From: Streptomyces chattanoogensis
GTDB taxonomy: Bacteria > Actinomycetota > Actinomycetes > Streptomycetales > Streptomycetaceae
NCBI RefSeq assembly: GCF_001294335.1
Contig: NZ_LGKG01000124.1
Coordinates: 1-64,000, forward strand
DNA length: 64,000 nt
Direction: 5' to 3'
Shown piece after piece: positions 8,091 to 17,953 of this stretch. The position numbers were made by a program, and so were the translations under genes. The notes below the pieces were generated by a model that was not told the DNA's origin, searched no databases, and saw only the letters and a program-made list of their open reading frames with translations. Each line of letters opens with the position of its first letter. Positions within the stretch are counted from its first letter, which is position 1.

Positions 8091-9407
8091 GTGCACGACA
8101 AGCCAGACGCCACCCCCGACGCCACCGCCCCCGTCACCCCGGCCGCGGGCTGCCCCGCCGGCCGGCCCGAGCTGTTCACCTGGGAGTTCGCCGCCGACCC
8201 CTACCCCGCGTACGCCTGGTTGCGCGAGCATGCGCCGGTGCACCGGACCGCGCTCCCCAGCGGTGTGGAGGCCTGGCTGGTGACCCGCTACGGCGACGCG
8301 CGCCAGGCGCTCGCCGACGCCCGGCTCTCCAAGAACCCGGTGCACCACAGCGAGTCGGCACACGGCAAGGGCAAGGTCGGCATTCCGGGCGAGCGCAGCG
8401 CCAACCTGATGACGCATCTGCTCAATATCGACCCCCCGGACCACACCCGGCTCCGTCGCCTCGTCTCGAAGGCGTTCACGCCGCGCCGGGTCGCGGCCTT
8501 CGCCCCGCGCGTACAGGAGCTGACCGACCGCCTCATCGACTCCTTCTCGGCCCGGGGCGAGGCCGATCTCATCCATGAGTTCGCCTTCCCCCTCCCCATC
8601 TACGCGATCTGCGACCTGCTGGGCGTACCGCGCGAGGACCAGGACGACTTCCGCGACTGGGCGGGCATGATGATCCGGCACGGCGGCGGGCCGCGGGGCG
8701 GAGTCGCCCGTTCCGTGAAGAAGATGCGGGGGTATCTGGCCGAGCTGATCCACCGTAAACGCGAAACCCTGGGGGCCGCGCCCGGCCCGGACGAGGACCT
8801 GATCTCCGGGCTGATCCGGGCCTCCGACCACGGCGAGCACCTCACCGAGAACGAGGTCGCGGCGATGGCGTTCATCCTGCTCTTCGCCGGTTTCGAGACC
8901 ACCGTCAATCTCATCGGCAACGGCATCTACCAGCTGCTCCGGCACCCCGCCCAGCGCGAGCTGCTGCAGAAGTCGATCGCGGCGGGCGACACGGACCTGC
9001 TCGCCACCGGCATCGAGGAACTGCTGCGGTACGACGGCCCCGTGGAGCTGGCCACCTGGCGGTTCGCGACCCAGGAGCTGACGCTGGGCGGGCAGCGGAT
9101 CGCCGAGGGCGACCCCGTCCTGGTGGTGCTGGCCGCCGCCGACCGCGACCCCGCGCGCTTCCCCGACCCGGATGTCCTCGACCTCACCCGGCGTGACAAT
9201 CAGCATCTCGGTTACGGGCACGGCATCCACTACTGCCTGGGGGCACCGCTCGCCCGGCTGGAGGGGCAGTCCGCCCTCGCGACCCTGCTGACCCGGCTTC
9301 CGGACATCCGGCTTGCCGTGGAACCTGGCGATTTGCGCTGGCGAGGCGGGCTCATCATGCGCGGACTGCGGTCGCTGCCGGTGGAGTTCACGCCGGAGCG
9401 CCTCTGA
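8091..9407 (+). CDS. cytochrome P450 (CYP107-like)
   Basis: 438-residue soluble bacterial P450. Key parts are present: NIDPPDHTRLRRLVSKAFTP, the I-helix FAGFETT (oxygen-activation Thr), the K-helix EELLR (ExxR), and the haem loop LGYGHGIHYCLGAPLARLE with the thiolate Cys at about residue 382. The sequence is most like the CYP107 group of macrolide/secondary-metabolite hydroxylases. In S. coelicolor the P450 next to the rpfA/rpfC pair is, as I recall, CYP107U1, reported to affect sporulation and antibiotic production; orthology here is inferred from position. No ferredoxin gene is adjacent. GTG start 46 bases after the LysR stop. Confidence 0.9.
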   Translation: MHDKPDATPDATAPVTPAAGCPAGRPELFTWEFAADPYPAYAWLREHAPVHRTALPSGVEAWLVTRYGDARQALADARLSKNPVHHSESAHGKGKVGIPGERSANLMTHLLNIDPPDHTRLRRLVSKAFTPRRVAAFAPRVQELTDRLIDSFSARGEADLIHEFAFPLPIYAICDLLGVPREDQDDFRDWAGMMIRHGGGPRGGVARSVKKMRGYLAELIHRKRETLGAAPGPDEDLISGLIRASDHGEHLTENEVAAMAFILLFAGFETTVNLIGNGIYQLLRHPAQRELLQKSIAAGDTDLLATGIEELLRYDGPVELATWRFATQELTLGGQRIAEGDPVLVVLAAADRDPARFPDPDVLDLTRRDNQHLGYGHGIHYCLGAPLARLEGQSALATLLTRLPDIRLAVEPGDLRWRGGLIMRGLRSLPVEFTPERL

Positions 9408-9612
9408 CCAGCAACGACCCGCATGGTGACGGAGTGTCAGGTACGTGATCTCCGCGTGATCTCCGCTACACCGACTTGTGACTACCCGTGACCCCGGCTA
9501 CCTTTCGACCCACCGAATCGGCCACAGGTTCGACGACCCGTACGGGTTCGCCGCCACCGCGCCGATCCGGCAGACAACTCCAGCACGTCTCCGCCGCTCG
9601 AAAGGCAACCGC

Positions 9613-10707
9613 ATGCGCTCCGGGAACGGCCGACACCGTCGACCCCGTCAGGCCCCGGCCATCTTCGTCACGGTGGGAGTCACCGGCGCCGGTATGGCGC
9701 TTCCGCTGTTCGCCGCGAGCGGCGCACAGGCCGCCGACACCGGGACCTGGGACAAGGTCGCGCAGTGCGAGAGCGGCGGGATGTGGAGCGCGGCCACCGG
9801 CAACGGCTTCTACGGCGGACTCCAGCTGACCCAGGACATGTGGGAGCAGTACGGCGGCACTGCCTACGCCTCGCGCCCGGACCTCGCCAGCCGCTCCCAG
9901 CAGATAGCCGTCGCCGAGTCCATCCTCGACGACCGCGGCCCGGACGCCTGGCCCAGCTGTGCGGTGAACGCCGGGCTGACCCGGGACGGCCGCGCCCCGG
10001 AGGTCGACCCGGGCGGCACGAGCACGCCGCGGCCCGATCCGAAGGGGGACCCGGGGCACCGCGACGACTGGGGTGACGAGACGGACTCGGGTGTCTCGAC
10101 GGACCCGGCCGATCCGTCCGCCGATCCGTCCGCCGACCCCTCCGGGCCGTCGTCGGACCCGTCCGATGACTCCTCCGACGACTCCTCCGGCGACCCGTCC
10201 GACCATTCGTCCGGTGACCCGTCGGCCGACCCCTCCGGCGACGCGTCCGGTGACCCGTCGGGCGACCCGTCCGGCGACGCCACGCCCACGCCGTCCCCGT
10301 CGGCCCCCGACGCGTCGGACTCCACGGATCCGTCCGACCCGGCGTCCACGCCCGCCCCCGGCACGGGCAAGCACCGCGGCGACGCCGACGAGGACAAGGA
10401 CGGCAGTCACCGCGAGAGCGGCGAGGACGGCGAGGACGGCGAGGACGGGAAGGGCGACGGCGCCGACGGCCGCCCCTCCGGCCGCCACGCCTCCCGGGGC
10501 GGCGACGCACACCGCACGGAGCCCGGTACGGACCCGGGCGGCGACTACACCGTCCGCTCCGGTGACACCCTGTCAGGCATCGCCGAGGCCCACGATCTGC
10601 CCGGCGGCTGGACCGCGCTCTACGACCGCAACGAGAAGGTCATCGGGTCCGACGCGGACCTGATCCACCCAGGTCAGCGGCTCGATCTCGGGCACACGGA
10701 AGGGTAG
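9613..10707 (+). CDS. rpfC: secreted Rpf-domain protein with Asp/Ser/Pro linker and LysM domain
   Basis: 364 residues. A signal peptide (residues 1-~41, ending GAQAAD) leads into a resuscitation-promoting-factor domain (about 42-115) with the catalytic Glu53 in AQCESGGMW, conserved cysteines and GLQLTQDMWEQYGGTAYA. A long low-complexity linker of D, S, P, G units (DPSADPSADPSG and similar, about 135-235) follows, then an acidic-basic stretch and a C-terminal LysM domain (DYTVRSGDTLSGIAEAHDLP). It should be a lytic transglycosylase that binds and trims peptidoglycan, as Rpfs do during spore germination. The ATG at 9613 precedes the signal peptide. The symbol is by synteny with S. coelicolor and is less certain than the family. 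Confidence 0.82.
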   Translation: MRSGNGRHRRPRQAPAIFVTVGVTGAGMALPLFAASGAQAADTGTWDKVAQCESGGMWSAATGNGFYGGLQLTQDMWEQYGGTAYASRPDLASRSQQIAVAESILDDRGPDAWPSCAVNAGLTRDGRAPEVDPGGTSTPRPDPKGDPGHRDDWGDETDSGVSTDPADPSADPSADPSGPSSDPSDDSSDDSSGDPSDHSSGDPSADPSGDASGDPSGDPSGDATPTPSPSAPDASDSTDPSDPASTPAPGTGKHRGDADEDKDGSHRESGEDGEDGEDGKGDGADGRPSGRHASRGGDAHRTEPGTDPGGDYTVRSGDTLSGIAEAHDLPGGWTALYDRNEKVIGSDADLIHPGQRLDLGHTEG

Positions 10708-10757
10708 TTACCAGCAGTTCGCCCCTTTTGGCGAAAGTGAGACAAGGGTCTCGTTCC

Positions 10758-10796
10758 GGGTGCGGTGTCCGGCTCGTCCGCCGGATGCCGCATCCC
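10758..10796 (+). terminator. terminator after the first rpf gene
   Basis: Stem from GGGTGCGG and GTCCGGC pairing with GCCGGA and CCGCATCCC around a six-base loop, followed by TTTC. It lies 51 bases past the stop at 10707 and separates this gene from the riboswitch-controlled unit downstream. Confidence 0.6.
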
Positions 10797-10935
10797 TTTC
10801 GCACCGCCGCCGACCTGCGGAAACAAGGGACCTCGATGATCAAAAACGGTCAACTTGGTTCAGATAGTGGGGTTTGAACATTAAGGGGCTTACTGCATAC
10901 GGTCTGGACCGCTCGCCAAAGCGAGCCCTTCGATC

Positions 10936-13406
<2,471 letters not shown>

Positions 13407-13430
13407 GCCCGGCCGCTGCCGCATTCCTGC

Positions 13431-13465
13431 GTCCCCGGCAACGGTCCCGTACCGTTGCCGGGGAC
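13431..13465 (+). terminator. terminator after eno
   Basis: Perfect 15-bp inverted repeat GTCCCCGGCAACGGT / ACCGTTGCCGGGGAC with a five-base loop, 25 bases past the eno stop. Confidence 0.75.
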
Positions 13466-13527
13466 GTACGTGGTTTCAGACGCCGGAGCCGGAGGGTTCC
13501 GGACGTCAGAACGGAAGGGGAGGCGAC

Positions 13528-13995
13528 GTGCCCGCGGACCGGTTCTCGACCGCGACCCGGCTCAAGGCGCTCGGCACCGCGCTTGTCGAGTCCGGGGCAG
13601 CCGCCCGCGTCTACCGCGCCCGCCCGCCCCGACGCAACCGCCTCACCGGCCGCGCCGCGCTGCTGGCCCTGGTGATGTGCTCGCTGGTCGTCGCGCTCGC
13701 GTACCCGATAAGGCAGTACATCTCCCAGCGCTCGGACATCGCCGAACAGCGCCGCAAGGCCGACAACGCCGCCAGGACGCTGGACGGCCTGCGCGACCAG
13801 AAGGCCCGCTGGCAGGACCCGGCCTACGTCGAGCAGCAGGCCCGCCGCCATCTGCACTTCGTCAAACCGGGCGAGACCGGCTACATCGTCCAGGACGGCT
13901 CCGGCACCGCCACGGCAAAGCGGCCGCCCAAGCCGGCCCAGCGCCCCTGGTACGACAACCTGTGGGCCGGCGTCGACGCGGCGGACAAGCCGTAG
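13528..13995 (+). CDS. divIC: FtsB/DivIC-family septum formation initiator
   Basis: 155 residues. A basic cytoplasmic N-terminus, one membrane segment (about residues 41-60, ALLALVMCSLVVALAYPI), and a periplasmic coiled coil (SQRSDIAEQRRKADNAARTL) ending in the family motif YVEQQARRHLHFVKPGETGY. DivIC/FtsB forms the FtsQLB-type divisome complex with FtsL and DivIB/FtsQ. Downstream placement after eno is conserved in actinobacteria and firmicutes relatives. GTG at 13528 chosen for GGAAGGGGAGG just upstream. Confidence 0.9.
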   Translation: MPADRFSTATRLKALGTALVESGAAARVYRARPPRRNRLTGRAALLALVMCSLVVALAYPIRQYISQRSDIAEQRRKADNAARTLDGLRDQKARWQDPAYVEQQARRHLHFVKPGETGYIVQDGSGTATAKRPPKPAQRPWYDNLWAGVDAADKP

Positions 13996-14138
13996 GCGAT
14001 ACGGTCACCACGCCGTATCCGGTACGGCCCGGGGGCCGCAGCCCGTACTGTCATAAGAGGGGCAGCCGGGCCCCGTGACCCGCGCCGCCCACCCACCGAC
14101 CCACCCGCCCGCTTCCCCGTCTCCCATCGAAAGCGCAC

Positions 14139-14705
14139 ATGGACACCGCCCCGCCCCAGACCGAGCCCACCGAGCCCACCGCCGCGGACATCGCCGCCTT
14201 CAAGGAGCAGCTGGGCCGCCCGCCGCGCGGTCTGCGCACCATCGCGCACCGCTGCCCCTGCGGCCAGCCGGACGTCGTCGAGACGGCACCGCGCCTGGAG
14301 GACGGCACGCCCTTCCCCACGCTCTACTACCTCACCTGCCCGCGCGCGGCCTCCGCGATCGGCACGCTGGAGGCCAACGGCGTGATGAAGGAGATGTCCG
14401 GGCGGCTGAAGACCGACCCGGAGCTGGCCGCCGCCTACCGCGCGGCCCATGAGGACTACATCCGGCGCCGGGACGCCATCGAGGTGCTGCAGGGCTTCCC
14501 CAGCGCGGGCGGTATGCCCGACCGGGTCAAGTGCCTGCATGTCCTCGTCGGCCACTCGCTCGCGGCCGGCCCCGGCGTCAACCCGCTGGGCGACGAGGCC
14601 ATCGCCATGCTCCCGGAGTGGTGGAAGAAGGGCCCGTGCGTGAGCCCCTGCCAGGATCAGGATGCCTGCGAAGCCCCCGACGGACCTGAAGGAGACGCCA
14701 AGTGA
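14139..14705 (+). CDS. DUF501 domain protein
   Basis: 188-residue DUF501 protein of unknown biochemical role, conserved between divIC and ppx in actinobacteria. Characteristic segments are LGRPPRGLRTIAHRCPCGQP, FPTLYYLTCPRAASAIGTLE, YIRRRDAIEV and GGMPDRVKCLHVLVGHSLAA, GVNPLGDEA; several Cys/His could bind metal. The stop overlaps the ppx start as GTGA, so the two are probably co-translated. Confidence 0.92.
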   Translation: MDTAPPQTEPTEPTAADIAAFKEQLGRPPRGLRTIAHRCPCGQPDVVETAPRLEDGTPFPTLYYLTCPRAASAIGTLEANGVMKEMSGRLKTDPELAAAYRAAHEDYIRRRDAIEVLQGFPSAGGMPDRVKCLHVLVGHSLAAGPGVNPLGDEAIAMLPEWWKKGPCVSPCQDQDACEAPDGPEGDAK

Positions 14706-15655
14706 AGCGGGTCGCCGCCATCGACTGCGGTACGAACTCCATCCGGCTGCTGGTAGCGGACCTGGACCCGGCGACGGGTGAGCTGAAGGACCTGGACCGC
14801 CGGATGCAGATCGTCCGGCTCGGCCAGGGCGTGGACCGGACCGGCCGCCTGGCCCCCGAGGCCCTGGAACGCACCTTCGCCGCCTGCCGCGAGTACGCCG
14901 CGGTGATCAAGGAGCTGGGCGCCGGCCCCCTCCGTTTCGTGGCCACCTCTGCCTCCCGCGACGCCGAGAACCGCGACGACTTCGTCCGCGGCGTGGTCGA
15001 CATCCTGGGCGTCGAGCCCGAGGTCATCACCGGTGACCAGGAGGCCGAGTTCTCCTTCAACGGCGCCACGAAGGAACTGGCCGGCCGCGCCGACGTCCAG
15101 CCGCCCTATCTGGTCGTGGACATCGGCGGCGGCTCCACCGAGTTCGTCCTGGGCGACGGCTCCGTACGGGCCGCCCGCTCGGTCGACATCGGCTGCGTGC
15201 GGATGACCGAACGCCATCTCCTCCACGACGGCGAGATCACCGACCCGCCCACCCCGGCCCAGATCACCGCGATCAAGGCCGATATCGCCGCCGCCCTGGA
15301 CCACGCCGAGGAGACCGTCCCCCTCACCCAGGCGCACACCCTCGTCGGCCTGGCCGGCTCCGTCACCACCGTTGCCGCCATCGCCCTCGGTCTGGACCAC
15401 TACGACTGGGAGGCGATCCACCACGCCCGGATCCCCCTCGCCAAGGTCCGCGAGATCACCGACCACCTGCTCACCTCCACCCATGCCGAGCGTGCGGCGA
15501 TCCCCGTCATGCACCCGGGCCGGGTCGATGTGATCGCCGCGGGCGCGCTCGTCCTGCTGTCGATCATGGAACGGGTGGGCGCCGAGGAGGTCGTGGTCAG
15601 CGAGCACGACATCCTGGACGGCATCGCCTGGCACGCGGCACTCGACGACGAGTGA
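14702..15655 (+). CDS. ppx: Ppx/GppA-family exopolyphosphatase
   Basis: 317 residues of the ASKHA-fold Ppx/GppA family, cleaving terminal phosphate from polyphosphate (or pppGpp). The phosphate-1 loop VAAIDCGTNSIRLLVAD, the FVATSASRDAENRDDF segment, GVEPEVITGDQEAEFSFNGA and phosphate-2 loop VVDIGGGSTEFVLG are all present. It is the short two-domain actinobacterial type without the C-terminal HD extension. GTG start inside the DUF501 stop; hairpin at 15671-15696 follows. Confidence 0.93.
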   Translation: MKRVAAIDCGTNSIRLLVADLDPATGELKDLDRRMQIVRLGQGVDRTGRLAPEALERTFAACREYAAVIKELGAGPLRFVATSASRDAENRDDFVRGVVDILGVEPEVITGDQEAEFSFNGATKELAGRADVQPPYLVVDIGGGSTEFVLGDGSVRAARSVDIGCVRMTERHLLHDGEITDPPTPAQITAIKADIAAALDHAEETVPLTQAHTLVGLAGSVTTVAAIALGLDHYDWEAIHHARIPLAKVREITDHLLTSTHAERAAIPVMHPGRVDVIAAGALVLLSIMERVGAEEVVVSEHDILDGIAWHAALDDE

Positions 15656-15670
15656 CGCTCCAGGCGTGAA

Positions 15671-15696
15671 GCGCCGGGGCCTTCGGGCTCCGGCGG
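15671..15696 (+). terminator. terminator after ppx
   Basis: GCGCCGGGGCC and GGCTCCGGCG pair (one G-T wobble) around a TTCG tetraloop, 16 bases past the stop. Confidence 0.6.
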
Positions 15697-15764
15697 CGTG
15701 GTCGCCGCGCGCGGTCAGCGCGGCCGGGACCCGCAGGGCGGCAGGCCGCTCGACCACGTCACGG

Positions 15765-15960
15765 TCGGGCCGCCCTCAGCCAGGACCGCCTCCGCCTCCC
15801 GGGCAAGCACCACATCGGCAGCCTCTTCCAGCGCGTCGAAAGTCCGCGATCGGCACCACGGCCGCCACCGGCACGCCATTGCGGGTGATCACCGGCGGCC
15901 CGGGAGCGCAACCCCCTCTCACTCCGCGGCTTTTGAGCGGGCTGAACGCCGCCTGAGCGT
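15765..15960 (-). pseudogene. frameshifted Phd/YefM-family antitoxin relic
   Basis: Reading the minus strand, PPVITRNGVPVAAVVPIADF matches the core of Phd/YefM (prevent-host-death) antitoxins, preceded by DAQAAFSPLKSR, which fits their N-terminal helix. At 15838-15841 the plus strand has GTCGAAAGTCC where GTCGAAGTCC would keep the frame; dropping one A restores DFDALEEAADVVLAREAEAV and LAEGGPTVTW, a typical Phd C-terminus. As it stands the frame runs into unrelated residues. No toxin (Doc, YoeB or PIN) gene is adjacent. A sequencing error in the A run would make it intact, but no toxin partner would still be visible. Confidence 0.72.
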
Positions 15961-16008
15961 CTTTCAGGGCCTTTGGGCGGGGGTGCCGGGCGGGTCCGAA
16001 AAAAAGGT

Positions 16009-16026
16009 TCGTGAAATCCTTCACAT
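16009..16026. promoter_or_regulatory. distal Rex-like operator
   Basis: TCGTGAAATCCTTCACAT contains the perfect dyad GTGAA-N4-TTCAC and matches 12 of 14 fixed positions of the Rex consensus TTGTGAA-N4-TTCACAA. It lies 307 bases upstream of ndh, at the 5' side of the antitoxin relic, whose own operator it could also be. Confidence 0.4.
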
Positions 16027-16077
16027 GAAAAAGCCGCCTGATGGCTGAAGATTCTGGCCCCGAAGCCCTCATTCGAA

Positions 16078-16089
16078 GGTCCTAGGACC
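16078..16089. promoter_or_regulatory. 12-bp perfect palindrome GGTCCTAGGACC
   Basis: Perfect palindrome in the ndh upstream region. Its form (two GGTCC-type half sites around TA) recalls hypoxia-response DevR/DosR-type boxes, but the resemblance is loose and no regulator can be assigned. Confidence 0.3.
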
Positions 16090-16280
16090 CCTCGACCCGG
16101 GGGATGCGCGGTTTCGGTCGTGTTGCGGGCGCGCTTCTGCGGGGTGCGGTTCGCCCGGCCCGGGGCCCGCAATCCCTGATCAGCGGGGTGCTCAACGCTT
16201 CGCCGTACACGGTGGTTCCCCCTCGGCGCTATGGCGTCGGTCACGAAGCCGGCGGAGTGTAGCAGATGCCCCCCGAGTGC

Positions 16281-16298
16281 TTGTGAAGGGGCTCACGA
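16281..16298. promoter_or_regulatory. proximal Rex-like operator of ndh
   Basis: TTGTGAAGGGGCTCACGA matches 12 of 14 fixed positions of the Rex consensus TTGTGAA-N4-TTCACAA and ends 34 bases before the ndh start, where bound Rex would block the promoter. Rex senses NADH/NAD+ and represses respiratory dehydrogenase and oxidase genes in Streptomyces. Confidence 0.55.
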
Positions 16299-16332
16299 GC
16301 GACCCCCCATGTGGGGGTGGATACTCGATTGC

Positions 16333-17721
16333 ATGAGCACCACGGAGCGTCCCAGGATCCTCGTAGTAGGCGGTGGGTACGTAGGCCTGTACGCAGCTCG
16401 GCGCATCCTCAAGAAGATGCGCTACGGCGAGGCGACCGTCACGGTCGTCGACCCGCGGTCGTACATGACCTATCAGCCCTTCCTGCCCGAAGCCGCCGCC
16501 GGCAGCATCTCCCCCCGGCATGTCGTCGTCCCGCTGCGACGCGTGCTCCCGAAGGCGGAGGTCCTCACCGGCCGGGTCACCACCATCGATCAGGACCGCA
16601 AGGTCGCCACGATCGCCCCGCTGGTCGGCGAGGCGTACGAGCTGCCCTTCGACTACCTGGTCATCGCGATGGGTGCGGTCTCCCGTACCTTCCCGATTCC
16701 CGGTCTGGCCGAGAACGGCATCGGCATGAAGGGCGTGGAAGAGGCCATCGGCCTGCGCAACCACGTCCTGGAGCAGCTGGACAAGGCCGACTCGACGACC
16801 GATGAGGAGGTCCGCCGCAAGGCGCTGACCTTCGTCTTCATCGGCGGTGGCTTCGCGGGTGCGGAGTCCATCGGCGAGGTCGAGGACATGGCCCGCGATG
16901 CCGCCAAGTACTACAAGAACGTCAAGCGCGAAGACATGCGCTTCCTGCTGGTCGACGTCGCCGACAAGATCCTCCCCGAGGTGGGCCCCAAGCTCGGTGC
17001 CTACGGCAAGGAGCACCTCGAGGGCCGCGGTGTCGAGGTCTACCTCAAGACCGGCATGGACTCCTGCGTCGACGGCCACGTCGTGCTGAACAACGGGCTC
17101 GAGGTCGACTCCAACACCATCGTGTGGACCGCGGGCGTCAAGCCCAACCCGGCGCTGGCCCGCTTCGGTCTGCCGCTGGGCCCGCGCGGCCACGTCGACA
17201 CCCAGGCGACCCTCCAGGTGCAGGGCACCGACTACATCTGGGCCGCGGGCGACAACGCCCAGGTTCCGGACATGGTCGGCCGCCGGGCCGGCAACGAGAA
17301 CGCCTGGTGCCCGCCGAACGCGCAGCACGCGCTGCGGCAGGCCAAGGTCCTCGGCGACAACGTGGTCTCCGGTATGCGGGGCTTCCCGCAGAAGGAGTAC
17401 AGCCACGCCAACAAGGGTGCGGTCGCCGGTCTGGGCCTGCACAAGGGCGTCGCGATGATCGTCATGGGCAAGATGAAGATCAAGCTCAAGGGCCGTCTCG
17501 CCTGGTACATGCACCGCGCGTACCACGGCATGGCGATGCCGACGTTCAACCGCAAGATCCGGGTCTTCGCCGACTGGACGCTGGCGATGTTCCTCAAGCG
17601 TGAGGTCGTGTCGCTCGGCGCCATGGAGAACCCCCGCGAGGAGTTCTACGAGGCGGCCAAGCCGGCCCCCGCCCCGGCGGCGGCCGGATCCGGCGACAAG
17701 CCGAAGGCCAAGGCCTCCTAG
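16333..17721 (+). CDS. ndh: type II NADH dehydrogenase (FAD-dependent)
   Basis: 462-residue NDH-2, a single-subunit non-proton-pumping NADH:quinone oxidoreductase on the inner membrane face. Two Rossmann motifs are visible: FAD site ILVVGGGYVGLYAARRI (residues ~8-24) and NADH site FVFIGGGFAGAESIGEVEDM (~175-195); YIWAAGDNAQVPD is the conserved FAD-contacting loop. The C-terminal ~60 residues (FADWTLAMFLKREVVSLG) contain the membrane-attachment helices, followed by an Ala/Pro/Lys tail. ATG at 16333 starts at MSTTERPRILVVGG. A CCCCCC/GGGGGT hairpin sits just upstream of the start, and two Rex-like sites suggest redox control. Confidence 0.93.
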   Translation: MSTTERPRILVVGGGYVGLYAARRILKKMRYGEATVTVVDPRSYMTYQPFLPEAAAGSISPRHVVVPLRRVLPKAEVLTGRVTTIDQDRKVATIAPLVGEAYELPFDYLVIAMGAVSRTFPIPGLAENGIGMKGVEEAIGLRNHVLEQLDKADSTTDEEVRRKALTFVFIGGGFAGAESIGEVEDMARDAAKYYKNVKREDMRFLLVDVADKILPEVGPKLGAYGKEHLEGRGVEVYLKTGMDSCVDGHVVLNNGLEVDSNTIVWTAGVKPNPALARFGLPLGPRGHVDTQATLQVQGTDYIWAAGDNAQVPDMVGRRAGNENAWCPPNAQHALRQAKVLGDNVVSGMRGFPQKEYSHANKGAVAGLGLHKGVAMIVMGKMKIKLKGRLAWYMHRAYHGMAMPTFNRKIRVFADWTLAMFLKREVVSLGAMENPREEFYEAAKPAPAPAAAGSGDKPKAKAS

Positions 17722-17749
17722 CACCTCGGTCGGTACTCCGACCAGCCCG

Positions 17750-17784
17750 AAGGGCGTCCGCCATCCGTGGGGCGGGCGCCCTTT
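17750..17784 (+). terminator. terminator after ndh
   Basis: AAGGGCGTCCGCC pairs with GGCGGGCGCCCTTT (one mismatch) around an eight-base loop, 29 bases past the stop. Confidence 0.65.
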
Positions 17785-17953
17785 GGCGTGTCCGCAGGCG
17801 TGTCCGCACTGGCGGAAAGCAGGCGGTTTGCGGTTCTCTTACGTGCGAACGGGACTAACTGGGCGCCCACTTGGCGTTTACGTGGCGGGTGAAACTTCTT
17901 CGCCCGGCCGGCCGAACGGCCGACCGCCCGACTCGTCGACACGGAGGTGCGAC

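Larger units (their letters stand above)
15656..16332. other. intergenic region ppx-ndh
   Basis: 677 bases without an intact gene. It contains the ppx terminator, a frameshifted antitoxin relic on the minus strand, a 12-bp perfect palindrome (16078-16089), two Rex-like dyads (16009-16026 and 16281-16298) and a CCCCCC-ATGT-GGGGGT hairpin just ahead of ndh. Confidence 0.6.

Noticed and set aside
10090..10300. Repeat array after the first Rpf domain
   Set aside because: The repeats are in frame and encode the Asp/Ser/Pro linker; not a CRISPR or non-coding repeat.
15776..16072. Intact 98-residue gene on the minus strand
   Set aside because: Only the core matches Phd antitoxins; the C-terminus is out of frame, so it is treated as a relic.
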